Positions 1 to 11,294 of a stretch of DNA of 64,000 nt are shown in pieces; position 1 is the stretch's first letter, and the number at the start of each line of letters is the position of its first letter. The DNA is from Deroplatys truncata (taxonomy: Eukaryota > Arthropoda > Insecta > Mantodea > Mantidae): assembly GCA_030765065.1 (NCBI GenBank), contig CM060978.1:224397498-224461497 (forward strand), read 5' to 3'. The position numbers were made by a program, and so were the translations under genes. The notes beneath the pieces were generated by a model. It worked only from the letters and a program-made list of their open reading frames with translations, had not been told where the DNA came from and did no database searches.

Positions 1-1410
1 ATAAATGAAACCAAAAGCGGAACAACAAACGATAAACAAGGGCAAAATATGTATAAATAAATTGTCAGAGTTGTATGATTAGCAAACATTAATTTCAAGA
101 ACAAAATCAGAAGAAAGCAAAGAATATATGTCTATAAAGGTGTAGGAAAACAGCAATAACACTGATAGCTTGTATATGTGATTTTATCACACTGTGTGTA
201 CTGGCAATTCCCTTTTAGGCTCTTATTCCCTTTTTAGACGCAGCCTGTCCTCTCAACAGTTCCAAGCCTGAAGAATACTTATTTTTAGGGTCTCTGACAT
301 TCGTCAAGCATCATCCTTCCATTATCACCATAAGTTTGTGACAATGTAGCAAAGAAAAAAGCGGGAAAGAAGTGCAGCACAGCAGAAAAGAGTTAAAAAG
401 GAAGGCAATTAGATCAATAAATAAGTGGTGGCAGTGTGTTCAGGAATGGAAAGAATAACAACACAAAGAAAGGGGAAAGAAAGGTAGAAGGGGAGGGGAA
501 ATGACAGGAGTGCAAGAACAGAAAGCAAGGCAATAGGAGGACCTACGAAGAATCGTAGGCATAATCGCAGCTTGGTAAAGAAAAGGAAGAAATAAAGAAA
601 TAAATCTGCATGTACAATATACGTTTAAAAACTGAACGAAGCCTTACGAAGATTTCTCACATTCAGCGCTTCGTATTCAATCGCGCCATTAGAACGACTG
701 TTTTAAACCCACTGTAAAACAGGTATTATCCAATTTACAAGAAAACTGTGATCTTCTAATAACAGAGGGTTATGTATTAGGCTTGTGGCATATTCCATGT
801 CCTTTCGGAACATGTAGGCCGTTCCAATTTGCATCTATAGATGCCTGAGGATTGCGTGAAAACGCGCGTGTGTGTAAAGGCTCTATATTTCGCAATCAAC
901 GCATTTTATTTCTCATATCTGGTGATGAAAGAAATATGCATTGCCTATTATTTCCTCTGTTATCAAGTGAGAAGATGAGTCACACCCTGCCAATGCGAAG
1001 TCAACTTGCATGCAGCGGCAACTTAACGTACACTTTTGTTCAGACCTTGACGACACATTCCATGAGGCTGTTGTGACTTGGCCCTCGCTCTTCTTGTAGT
1101 TCTAATGACATGAACACAATATACTGTTAGCGAAAGCGCCTACTGTTACCAAGACTTAACACTGCACACATATCTGGTGTGTATTTAGGATGTTGCAGTA
1201 AAGAAGTTTGCCTGCGAATGTCTTTCTTTTTCCGACCGTGGTTAAGTGGCGAAAAAACAAACGAAGAAAATTTAGATGAAAATGTGAATCTTGCTGGTCA
1301 TTCAATTCAAAGGACTCCTACCAAGAAAGGGGAACCTGTGATAGGGAGAGGTGCGAAACTTAGACAACAAACTAAAAATAGTCCAGAATCTCAAACACTA
1401 TTTTAAAAAA
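1..1410. other. AT-rich intergenic DNA, no gene seen
   Basis: A purine-rich stretch lies at about 340-600. Two short open frames (852-1076 and 1179-1406, plus strand) show no recognisable motif or codon pattern and are treated as chance. No RNA gene or repeat was recognised. Confidence 0.6.
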
Positions 1411-2260
1411 TCTGATGTGTTACACTCACATGACTTTCCCTACTCTTGTACCTACTATTTTTAAAAACGCTTATTCTCCATATGCTTCATGTTAATCGAG
1501 ATATCGAGCTGTTAAGCTTATTGCTAATTTTCTTGTAGATCCAAGGGGAATTGCTAGGCTTTAAGCGATAGTCAAATACTTTAAGAGGTGGTTGCTATGT
1601 GGAGTATTCCATTCTCTTTGCATTACCAGTACAAAAAAATTAATAACGAATTCCCATTTGAGAAAAGGTATACACATTGGAAAATTTAAGGGAATAGCAA
1701 GCAATATCTCGAAAATGGTTCACCCAACAAAAAAAATGTATATGACATAGTATTTTAACGCGATCTACAGTTTTTGTGTAGTGAAATTTTGTTTATCTCT
1801 TATGGTTTACCAGTTATGCAAAAGTCGTTCACAATGAAGAATGCTTTTGGAGACATTCCCAGAAAATTCGAGATATACATTTCATTTGTCATGAAAATAT
1901 CTTAAACATATAATATTTTATTAAACATCGTTAGACCCATTTTTGAGAAAATTAAAATTTACGACAAATGTTCCATGTAAAGGGCAATCTGGGATGGGAG
2001 GATTTTCTTGAAAACCTTCGTGTTGCATCTCTAGAAGATACTGAACCTAAATACCAAGTTTGGTGTTTATCCGACTATTCGATTCTGAGTTATGCTGTTC
2101 ACAGACAGACACACAGACACACACACGGACATGTTTCCAAAAATACTTTTTTTGGATTCAGGAGGCCTCAAAACATATATTTCCGGTGAAATCTCGGTAT
2201 CGAATTTTTGGGTTAAATGCAATACTTCGCCTACTTACTATACGTAGTAGAGAAAGTAAA
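1411..2260 (+). mobile_element. Family B element, near full length
   Basis: Non-coding repeat of about 850 bp. It opens with TCTGATGTGTTACACTCAC after an A-run and closes with the TACTA-TACG-TAGTA hairpin followed by GAGAAAGTAA. The motif ACTTTC(T/C)CTACT sits about 22 bp inside the left end, and its reverse complement forms the right end. A short AC-rich tract lies near 2100-2127. The copy aligns along its whole length with those at 18764, 25588, 50212 and 59265. The short frames inside it (1968-2189 and 2060-2344) are shifted by the AC tract and are not taken as genes. The family name and transposition mechanism are not established. Confidence 0.85.
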
Positions 2261-3348
2261 AATAGGGAAACATATTTTGAATCTACGATTCACAGATTGA
2301 ATCACTACCCAGAAGACTTGGGCATGGGGCTAGTCCGGGTTTGAATGGTGAGCCTTAGATCTGGACGACGACTAACAAAGTGCACAATACCAATAATAAT
2401 TTCGTCATTATTAAAGTCTTTTTGATAGATTTATTTTTCAAAAATGCGTATTTAAATTACTGGATCAATAGGGTACTTTCTTGATGTCTGAAAGTTGAAC
2501 TCAGGACATGGTCACATGTAATTCTTAGCGCTCATCTGAGAGAACTTCTCAAGAGACAGCCTCATTAGTTTTCAGAGATAGAATGATAACAGTTCCTTCT
2601 TAAAACATCAGCGAATGAGGGGCTCTTGAGAAAAGAATACGCTCGACTATAACTCACTGGACATCAAAAGAAGTATTATATACTGATGTTACTTAATGGG
2701 AACTAAGCCGTTTTCTTCCTCATTCTCTTTCTCTTGATCAACACATTCACAAAGATGAAAATAAAAGAAGCATCCAGCAACGTTTTAACAAGTATGCTGT
2801 GATTACTGTTCTATTTCGAAGATTTTAGAGGTTTTCCATAACGAGATTTGGGTTGATCATTACAGCCTAACTTAAGCGATAGATTGGAGCAATACCGATG
2901 CAAAGACAGTAGGTATGTGTGTAAGCGTTTAAAAATAATTGATCGGTACACGAACCAACCCTCTCCAGCGCGACCAAAGGGGAACTTGCAGATCATTAAG
3001 GCCTTTCATGCGGTTCCAGAAGTACTCCTTGAGAGGACTGCATGTCCTCCCGTTCCTCTTCTTTCATGTAGTGGCGGATCGCGATTTGGGGCCCATTCAT
3101 TCCCATGCATTTCCTTCTTTGTCTTCTTTGTCGTCAATCTGTCTCCTCTTAGACTCATTATTCTTTGATTTTTACTGTCCTCAACTCCAGTCCTGCGTTT
3201 AGATGTTATCATGTTAGTCATTCAATACAATTTCCTCCACTTTTTCTCCAGGAATCATCTTCGTATTACTTACACTTCTTCATTGTAGCCTGAAAAAAGT
3301 TAAATCATATCCGTGTTTGCAAACCCTCGAACTCTCTATTGCATTATA
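2261..3348. other. Intergenic DNA, no gene seen
   Basis: AT-rich with slightly GC-richer sequence at 2940-3100. Overlapping short frames on both strands at 2811-3221 have no recognisable similarity. Nothing further could be supported. Confidence 0.5.
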
Positions 3349-4053
3349 CAGAGTGAGCCAAAAGACTCCGAACCGCCTGCGCGGTGTTTATTCTGTCCGC
3401 GTCCTCGGCGCTCGTTGCCGTCTACCGCTATCATAGAAAGGCGCGGATGAAACCATACAACATTTTTAAAACAACTTTTAAAGGCTTTACTTACCAACTT
3501 TAGAAAGGAACTGGCCACCGTCGTTGTCCATACATTTTTGGCACCTCTTTAGGCAACTATCCATCATTCGCCGTAGTTCACGTTGAGAAATTTCTGGCGG
3601 ATATTTTGTTTTAATTCTTCCAGGGTGTGTGGGTTTGTCTTATGCACTTTACGTTTTAAGTTACCCCGGAGGGGTATTTTATGTAAAATATTACCGACTG
3701 CGCGGTTATCTTACACTGGACGTGTGGAAATATGATAAAAACATAACGCACTGCTGCTGTAAACAAAGACGGCGTTCTGTTCTTACCGAAGAAACATTAG
3801 ACGACATCGGTCATGGTTTAGAAAATTCCCCCCAACAATTCCATGATGGATGGTTTCCTAAACAGGTGCCAAAGATGTATGGACAACGACGGTGGCCAGT
3901 TTCGCATCTCCTTTCATAAAGTTGGTAAGTAAAGCCTTTAAAAGTAGTTTTAAAATATTGTTTGGTTTTATCCGCCCCTTTTTATGATAGCAGCAGACGG
4001 CAACGAGCGCCGAGGACGCGGACAAGGAAAACACCGCGAAGGCGGTTGTTTAG
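3349..4053 (+). mobile_element. Family A Tc1/mariner derivative with inverted ends
   Basis: The left end CAGAGTGAGCC follows a TA at 3347-3348. The right end has lost its last ~25 bp. Both arms carry the same terminal block in opposite orientation, and each includes the codons for the transposase C-terminus (LKRCQKCMDNDGG motif): minus strand at about 3500-3650 and plus strand at about 3845-3920. Between them, on the plus strand, come a leftover inner piece of a 5' end (3691-3720), a shortened leader and N-terminal transposase codons (LTEETLDDIGHGLEN, about 3775-3830). These join directly to the C-terminal codons, so the catalytic middle is absent. The element cannot encode an active transposase. 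Confidence 0.88.
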
Positions 4054-5479
4054 TTAGAAAATACAATTTTCAGGAATACAAATTACTAGAATGTGTTAAG
4101 AAATTCCTAACAAGTGGATTAAACTAAAAAAAAAAGAACTTTATTAAAAAAGTTTAAAGAGCGCAGGAAAGAGTTTCATAATACATAAATACCTTTCAGT
4201 GTGACTATGATTTCCTATCTTAGTTCTCCAATATAATATTTTATGAACAAATCAGACACAATATTTCACAGAAACCATGTTCTAAGTATAAGATAACCCT
4301 AAAAACGGATCCGAAGGCGCGAAAACAATCACACTCCTGCGCCTGACACTTTCGCTGGTGCAGATCCTTCTAACCAGCTCTCTGCTATTCTGGAGAGTTT
4401 GGGGAGCGAATTCTTGGAAATTCTAATATAACTTGAAATCAAGAGCTAATAAAGGTGTTCTGGCGCCATATTCCTAGTTCCTCATCTATTTTTGGGCGGA
4501 GGGGAGCAATATCAGAAGGTAATACAGTCAACAGTACACGCCAGAATCTGAGGCTTCTGAAGAAGACTGGGTGGTTTCATGTTATTAATACACAAGATGA
4601 ATACAAGATTTTGCTGTCATGCTAAACATAACTTCTTTTTATTAAGTCTATTCCAAAAGGAAAGCAATGTATAAGAATTGTTTGTCTTGTATACAAAATA
4701 CAATTCGTAAAATGATTCGCTGCCAAAGTTTAATTGTCGTTTTAATCATCCTGCCGGGTGATATTTAGGATGGCCAAAAGTACCCTAACAGTCACAAAAA
4801 TTACAGGAACAGGAAGTAAGTGCATAGTTCGTGTAGTCATCATAGGGACTCCTTAGCTATTTCCCTGGCCCTGGCCTTTTTATTTTTCAATGTTGTTATT
4901 GTGGTGATAAGTGCAGAGGTATCCGATTTAGGAAGCTGTTAGAATTGTTGACGAAAGCTCTGTAAAATCGAGTGTGTAGCAGTAGCAAAGTGTCTCTACA
5001 GTCGGTGTGGCGAGATCCGAATGAAGGATGGCATAGGGCGGTTTTGTAGTGTTTGAATACTCTTTACTTGTGCAAAAGAAAATGCTATACCGATCTTGTC
5101 GAAGACGCCGAATAAAATAAATCTGAGGACAATTAATGAATTGTAACCTCAACAATTGTTTTCTGTATATACTATTCGTTGTTTTATGTAGCTTTTTCCG
5201 GAGTGAAACTGCGTATCCTGTTTGAATCTGTGCGACCATCTTTCTTTTACCACAAACAAAAACTGAGTTGAAACAGCTGATAGTCGTTTCCGCCTCTTGC
5301 ATGAACCATGGAGGAATAACTGTGGCTTAGTTCGTATATGTTTGAAATCATTTGTAGGCTTACTTTTATTGTAAGGTTTATAAAAGAATAACGTTTTAGA
5401 TATTAACATAGTGATATAATGAATACCCGTGAATTGCAAATAGGTAGGTAGGGAAATCGTCTGCGTTACAAATCAGATT
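4054..5479. other. Intergenic DNA, no gene seen
   Basis: A GC-richer island at about 4300-4560 has no recognised identity. A 124-codon minus-strand frame (4928-5302) lacks any motif, and its composition matches its surroundings. I regard it as chance. Confidence 0.5.
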
Positions 5480-6250
5480 TGTGGCAGTAATTTGTATCAC
5501 AATAATATAAATGCCAGAGTGATTGTAGTGTAAATAAGCAATATTGTATGACATTGATTTTAGATGTTTGTTAATTATAAGCATTGTTAGCAAATAAGTT
5601 TACACGGCCTCACTGAAACTGACAATAAGAGCGGGTAACAATGAGCGAGGGGTGAGTTGTTTATCAATTAGAAGAGGCATACAAATGACGTCAGATTGGC
5701 GCGCTTTTCTGAGAAATGGCGGAAACATCTTCCCTAGAGCATATGTGTTCATAATTTTGATTGGATATAAATATAGACGCGTTGGCACGTTTTATTAACC
5801 AATAGCAGCTCGGTTATAATCTTTAGGCATATCGGGGTGTGGGAGTATAAGAAGCTAAAGCCAGAGGCAAGTATTGCCCAGTCCAACAGAAACATTTATA
5901 TATTACACGTCGCTCAGTCCAGAAGAAAATTCGCGGGTAACACGTCGCTCAGTCCAAAATATCATACCACGGGTTACACGTCGCGTAGTTCAACGGAAGC
6001 ATACATAAAGTACACGTTACGCAATTCTACAGAATCTCTCGCGTCGTAAAGTTAGTTATAAATGTGAAATACGCGAATTAATAAAGTGCGGCAAATAAGT
6101 GATTATAGTAACATTAGAAAACATAACAGTTTCAGTCGGGCGTGTATTAAGAATAATATGTGAAATTAAAGAAGTGTGACGGCAATAAAAATGTAAAAAC
6201 AAATTCTTTTATCAGTGTTATCTTTTAGTAACAAATCCTTTCCGTTTACA
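5480..6250 (+). repeat. LTR-like promoter-bearing repeat, copy 1
   Basis: The first ~385 bp (5480 to about 5865) match 15555-15942 in inverted orientation, and both copies begin at the same TGTGGCAGTA. The shared part contains CCAATAG, a TATA-like GAGTATAAGAAG at about 5843 and other promoter-like AT boxes. AATAAAG (about 6080) and AATAAAAATG (about 6185) downstream resemble poly(A) signals. This order (U3-like, TATA, then poly(A) signals) fits a solo LTR. No gag-pol remains next to it and the right boundary is unclear, so this is a fossil of uncertain family. An unrelated promoter-bearing repeat is the main alternative. Confidence 0.45.
5870..6050 (+). repeat. Degenerate tandem array, unit about 34 bp
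   Basis: Four to five units follow each other just downstream of the TATA-like box. Each contains a form of ACACGTCGCTCAGTCCA: clear at about 5907 and 5940, weaker at about 5975 and 6012, with a partial unit (GCCCAGTCCAACAG) at about 5877. The units vary in length by a few bases. The array is missing from the related repeat at 15.5 kb. Its function is unknown. Confidence 0.7.
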
Positions 6251-6486
6251 CACCCTGTTCAAGAGATGTGCTCGACCGAGAAATAATAGCTAGCCGGAGG
6301 ACAATGAACCCAACATTCAAAGTAGTAAAACAATAACAGGCGCTCAGAAATAAGATAACAGGAAGTGACCGCGACAAATTGGCTCCCATACGTGGTGCAG
6401 ATAAACATAAAGCATCTTCCAGCTAAACAAATATACCACTTCAGACTTTTTGAACGTTTGTAGAATAGATGTGAAAATAAAACGAT

Positions 6487-6536
6487 AATGGGTAGAGAAA
6501 TTTGTGTGATTCGAACATATCAGATTTTTACCTTCT
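6487..6536 (-). mobile_element. Family B left-end fragment, old
   Basis: Read on the minus strand this matches the family B opening: an A-run, TCTGAT, a TGTT-like stretch and TTTCTCTA. The diverged match may extend on the + coordinate side to about 6380. A second weak family-B-like stretch (right-end half, minus strand) may follow at 6545-6665, ending in a C-run then an A-run. Confidence 0.55.
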
Positions 6537-7680
6537 GACATTTTATGGGGAGGAGAGGAAGTAGGTATTGTGTTTAACCCAAACATTGTGACTGAATATT
6601 TAGCTGGAATTACACGATACTCTGAGGTCTCCTTAACATCCCCCCCCCAAAAAAAAAACATTTTAAAGACACCAGGTAGCCCAGATGATTTCTACAATAA
6701 CCACAGTGCGGTGTAAAACCAGTGCGTCATGGAATCATTTTTTTCTTTATTTTTGAGGCACCCTGGAGGGGGAAAACTGGCGGATGTTAAGCTAACACAA
6801 TAATTAGAGTTCATGCCCTTAGCACCCCAACGAAAAGTCTGTTACAGAAGTGACATTTTTCGAAAAGCTCTCCTTTTGAGAATTGTGTATTTTGTGGATG
6901 AAATACGTCAAATACTCTACAATGACACGCCACTGTTCCTTACGGTAGGAACTTCGTGCTGCAGTTTACTACGACCCGCTGCAGATTTACGACTTGTGAA
7001 ATTGTGTGAGCATCTTCAGCATTCATGTTAGTTAACACGAGGAGCATCGAACCTCGAGTTATGGACTCTTGAAATATCGATGTAAGCGAGAGAAGAGGTT
7101 TCGTGAAGTGAACAGGGTAAAGGATGGGGGGTTTTATGCTTACCACAGAAATCGTTTGTTAATCAAGCGAATGCTAAGCGGGGTGCAAATGAACTGAGTT
7201 CACGAAGCTCGCGAGCAGCTTCAAGGTGCTGTGCAAAAAAGACATACATCACAAAACAATGCTCATATTTCAATCTCTTATTAGAGCGAAAGCTTAAGAT
7301 GCAACATCTTTTGTTAGGGTATGCATATAGATGCTTTGAAAATGTTCCGCAAACTAAATTCAATGATAATTTTTATACAAAACTACTTGTACTGAAATAC
7401 TGTTTTTATAATACACAAATTTATATTTCTGTATTATAAATTTGTAAAACATTCTTCGGTTTTAAAAGCATAATATGTCCCAACTACTACAGATCCATCT
7501 TTTATATCTTTTCGATAATCTACTATTGCAGAGCAAATATTGGCGTCGCTTTCTCCAAACTGCTAGCCCGACCGAACTGAAACAAGTCACGAAATAATGT
7601 ACGTAGGGATTTGAAATGTTGAACAGTTTGAAGATATTCCACATTTTTTTTGAAACCAATAGGAATTAAGGGTGGTGTTT
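6537..7680. other. Intergenic DNA, no gene seen
   Basis: Apart from the weak family-B-like stretch at 6545-6665, nothing is recognised. Short frames at 6813-7031, 6940-7146, 7163-7363 and 7462-7659 lack support. Confidence 0.5.
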
Positions 7681-8165
7681 ACCGAGCGAGATGACTTCCG
7701 TAACGCGTGAGGCTCGCATTCGGGAGGTCCGGGTTCGATTCCCGTCGGGACGGCACTCAGATCTGGGTTTTAGCCTAGTTCTCCCAGGTCTGTAGGCCTA
7801 TGCTGGGGCGGTTCCTCTGCTACTATGAATTCCCTGTCCACATCGTTTCCTTTCATTTGTTTCACCTTCATCTGTTTCAGGGTTGTAGGACCAAGCGACG
7901 GCGATTGGGTGGAGTTTGCGCTGTGTAAACATTGGATGGCCGGCTGGTGCCGATGGCGCAGGGAGTCTCGCGCCGGCGTCAGAATTAATGTAATTCTGGA
8001 ATGGTTAGGGACCCGTCCTTTCCAGCGCGCCGGCGTCGTCCTAATCTGGTCGCCCTTCGGGTCTCCCCTTCATACATTCGTTTCAAGGGTCACGTAAGTC
8101 ACAAAGGCCCGAAAATGGCCTATGTGCGGTGTTGAGCCCCAGTTGGCTGGGGGGGGGTGTTTTCC
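7681..8165 (+). repeat. tRNA-derived SINE, family 1, copy 1
   Basis: The head resembles a tRNA: an A-box-like CCGAGCGAGATGACT at about 7683 and a canonical B box GGGTTCGATTCCC at about 7731, spaced as in a pol III promoter. The body contains GGTTCCTCTGCTAC, TCTGTTTCAGGGTTGTAGGA and a GC-rich middle (7910-8060). The same order of blocks occurs at 13970-14433 on the other strand, which shows an interspersed repeat. The end near CAGTTGGCTGG, followed by ATCCTAATCC repeats, is approximate. The open frame 7825-8097 lies inside the SINE and is not a gene. Mobilisation would need a LINE elsewhere. Confidence 0.8.
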
Positions 8166-8604
8166 ATCTGACTAATCCTAATCCTAAACATTGTTTTTAT
8201 GAAGAGCCTCCTTAAAATTTACGAATATTGGTATTATTTCTCAGAATATCCATACTAGAATACCTCTTACCCCATTATATCTGTCAAAATACGAATGCAT
8301 CTACGTAGCTACATTTGCGATTTGGTTTATTTCGCACCGATTTTATACGCTTATACTTATAACATTCTGATACAAGGCATTATTCTGATTAATTTTGCCT
8401 ATAAATGGGGCTCCTATGTTCATTAAACTTGGTTTCTAATAACCTAATAATACCATTTTCACAATTTAAGGTTAAAATCATATATAAACTGCTGAACGAA
8501 ACGTACAATCGCACACTCGTATCACGAGGTTTACGTGCCGTAAACTTTAATCAGTAAGCGTAAGTTGAAAACTTCGACGCCGCAAACATTTCGGCGGTAT
8601 ACAC
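8166..8604. other. Intergenic DNA, no gene seen
   Basis: AT-rich. It begins with two or three ATCCTA-like units that may be the tail of the preceding SINE. No other feature was recognised. Confidence 0.5.
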
Positions 8605-8795
8605 GAACAACGACGGTGGCCAGTTTCAGCATTTCCTTTCATAAAGTTGGTAAGTAAAGCCTTTAAAAGTAGTTTTAAAAATGTTGTATGGTTTCATCTG
8701 CGCCTTTGTATGATAGCAGCAGATGGCAACGAGTGCCGAGGACGCGGACAGGAAAAACTCCGCGCAGGCGGTTCGGCGCCTTTTGGCTCACCCTG
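8605..8795 (+). mobile_element. Family A solo right end
   Basis: This is only the right arm of family A: the last transposase codons (QRRWPVSA-type shadow frame, C-terminus true frame), the CTTTAAAAGTAGTTTTAAAAA block, the GC-rich block and the end GGCTCACCCTG followed by TA. No left arm is within reach. It is a 5'-truncated copy of about 190 bp. Confidence 0.85.
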
Positions 8796-9243
8796 TAGTA
8801 AGACTCGCCAATGTAAAAAGCGATTATTCCAACTGTCTTTGCTAATCAACATGTATATCTATCTAGAAGTGCTTTTAAGTTAGATAATACGGAGCTCGTT
8901 ACATGCAAGATATATAAACTACATTCACTTGTTTATATTACAGGTCGGTATCGATAGTAATGAGTTCATAGAGTTTCATTTTAAACTATCTTATTCTATG
9001 ATACGTCCTCCCGACATTTAAAAAAAAATTCAAGGATGGCAAAGCTTGAACATCGAATGTTTCGGAAATGGTTATAGCTACGGAAAACAGGTTGTTGGCG
9101 CAATTTTTTATTTAGCAAGCTCTACATTTTTCCTCAATGTGTTTGACTTCCTCTAAGATTTCCCATTTAGATATATGCAAATCAATAAGAATGTAGAGGA
9201 CCTCACTGGCTATGTACAGAAAACTCAAGACATTTGTTTTATT
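8796..9243. other. Intergenic DNA, no gene seen
   Basis: AT-rich with no supported feature. Part of it may be very decayed family B sequence leading into the fragment at 9244. Confidence 0.4.
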
Positions 9244-9420
9244 TGTGGGGATTTCCTGAAAGTCTTCGTCTTCCATCCTTAAAAGTTGCCTGCCTGCTTG
9301 CTTGTGGGCGCGCGCACGCACACACACCTACACACAGTTTTGCCTAAATGTTATATTTTGAATCCAGGGGACCTCGAAACGTATTTTCTCAGGTGAAATA
9401 TCCATATCGGAAGCATTACC
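9244..9420 (+). mobile_element. Old family B fragment (right part)
   Basis: It shows GGGGATTTCCTGAAAGTCTTCGT, matching the family's GGGGATTTTCTTGAAAACCT region, then a GC/AC tract at 9306-9336 where the family's AC tract belongs. It continues with TTGAATCCAGGGGACCTC and GGTGAAATATC, again in family order. The true 3' end is missing. Many differences from other copies suggest an old insertion. Confidence 0.65.
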
Positions 9421-9800
9421 GAACGGTGGAATGAGCGAAAATGCGATAAAATAATTTGAAATAAAAATGAATAAGAAATGCTATGAAGTATGAAAGGAAT
9501 TCTTAGACGCTTCTCCAGTATGAAAAACGATATGAAAAAAAATTGTATCTTAATTGCGCTTTAAGACTCCTAATTTTCCTAATTACGTAAGAAAGCGAGT
9601 TTGTGTTGCAACTTACTTTTCCTCGTTCATCTTGTAAACATCCGCGTTGCGAAATAGTTCAAGGAAAATGTCTGCTTCTGCTGCACTTACGTAAAGTTAT
9701 TCCAGTGCCACATTCATGGAAATGTACTCGCTTAACTCTTCCACGGAGGTGATTTTGAATAGGTTCATCGCAAAGGTCACCGTGATACATGTACCTATAC
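9421..9800. other. Intergenic DNA, no gene seen
   Basis: AT-rich, no recognisable coding or repeat signal. Confidence 0.5.
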
Positions 9801-10693
9801 GTTTTTCACTGTAAGCTGATAGAAGTAAACAAAACCACGTGACAAGACAACATCTCATTGGCTGGTGGACAAACTACACCCTCGCCGCTTAGCATGTCGT
9901 CTCTTCCTCTGCAAAAAATAGTTCGGTTCAAATCGTAACATTTGCGGTTATTCTCTTGCAGAGAAATTTAAAAAACTCATTATTGTAACAGTTCAATTTA
10001 TGAAACTAAATGTGTTTGTTCTGATTCACCTATAACTAAATGAACCGTTATAGCAGAGGGTTTTAAGTGGCTATGCGCAGGCGCTGCAGTTCGTTTCCGG
10101 TTTCCGGCTGAGAATCTTCTGTCACTGTAGAAAACATAAACGAGTGAAATGGAAAGAAGACAGTTGTGTTAAATGCTTTAAACAAATTCTGTAAAAAGTA
10201 CCCACCTTTAATCGACAATGAATATAGTTGGCCATTGTTTAGCAATAATTGAACGCCTTTGTTAGTGATGCGTAAACTCGGATAGCTTGGATCGCGCTTG
10301 TTTTTCGTTGTGTTTTAATCTATAGCGTTAATCGTTATTTAACTTGTTGACTAAAAGCTTAAAGCAAAGGTGGTATACTGATATTAGTCATTAAATGAAT
10401 GATTTCTAAAGTCTGAAGTTAAGAACAGTTTAATCCAGTACCTTTAATCACAGATGTCAAACTGTTCAGGTACAACTTTTATTTGTCTACTCTTAGTATT
10501 ATGTGTTAGACATACAATGTTTAAAAGCTAATGATTCCCAAGCTATGCAATATACTGTATTCGCATTCTGTATGAAGCAATTTCCTACCACGCGTACTTA
10601 CTTCCCGTCATCCTCCACGTGATGCTGCCATGTGCTCGGCGGAGTGATACATTTAAGTTTTGTTTACTTCTCCTTTCAGCTTATAGTAAAAAA
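9801..10693. mobile_element. Unclassified element with ~31-bp inverted termini
   Basis: The left end (9801-9835) reads CACTGTAAGCTGATAGAAGT then AAACAAAAC. The right end (10657-10693), reverse-complemented, reads ACTATAAGCTGAAAGGAGA then AGTAAACAAAAC. Both ends are followed inward by a CACGTG or CACGTGA site. The ~890 bp between hold no credible frame; the 60-codon frame at 10063-10245 is unsupported. The layout suggests a non-autonomous DNA transposon, but no target-site duplication was identified and the superfamily is unknown. Confidence 0.5.
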
Positions 10694-11294
10694 GTTGCAT
10701 AGATAGTGTCAGAATGCCATATACTGCCAATCGTCACATGCTTTACCGGCGAGCTAAACGGTTAATATTCGGCAAAGCTTTGATTCTGTTGCTGGTCATC
10801 TTTTAGAGCTCGGGTAACTGCAAGAAACTTTCATGGAGTTATCATCTTGGCCAATCGTTGGTTGTATTTATAGCTGACAACTGCGTGTCAATCCATTATT
10901 TCTTCTCGTACCTACTTTTTGATAGTCCGGCTTGTTTCCTTACAGCGACAGCAGAATGAAGCATGGCAACAAGATGGCGGTTTAAATGTGCGGAGATAGC
11001 GCATGATGTTAGTACAATATAATTAATAGTCGCAAGTCACTGAGGTATACGACTACAATGACCAATATCCTCAAAATTTGAAATACTTGTACACTGAGAC
11101 TTGTTAAAAAAGCATATACAAATTGCATATCTTTAAAATGTAGGTACCTTTGGACATAAACGATTTCAAAAGTACTCTAATATATAGGTATTCCTTAAAT
11201 GTAAACTTTACTATTGCCGCAGATTTTTTTCCCCTGTTCCACACTAGACAGTGGAGTCACTTGGTAAAGAAAAAACGTTTTAAACAGAGATTTA
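10694..11294. other. Intergenic DNA, no gene seen
   Basis: AT-rich, no supported feature. Confidence 0.5.

Noticed and set aside
5870-6050. CRISPR-like array
   Set aside because: The repeats are degenerate, have no regular spacers and lie in a eukaryotic repeat. They are ordinary tandem units.
7683-7760. Free-standing tRNA gene
   Set aside because: The A and B boxes are good, but the cloverleaf is imperfect and the sequence continues into a body shared with 13970-14433, so it is a SINE head.
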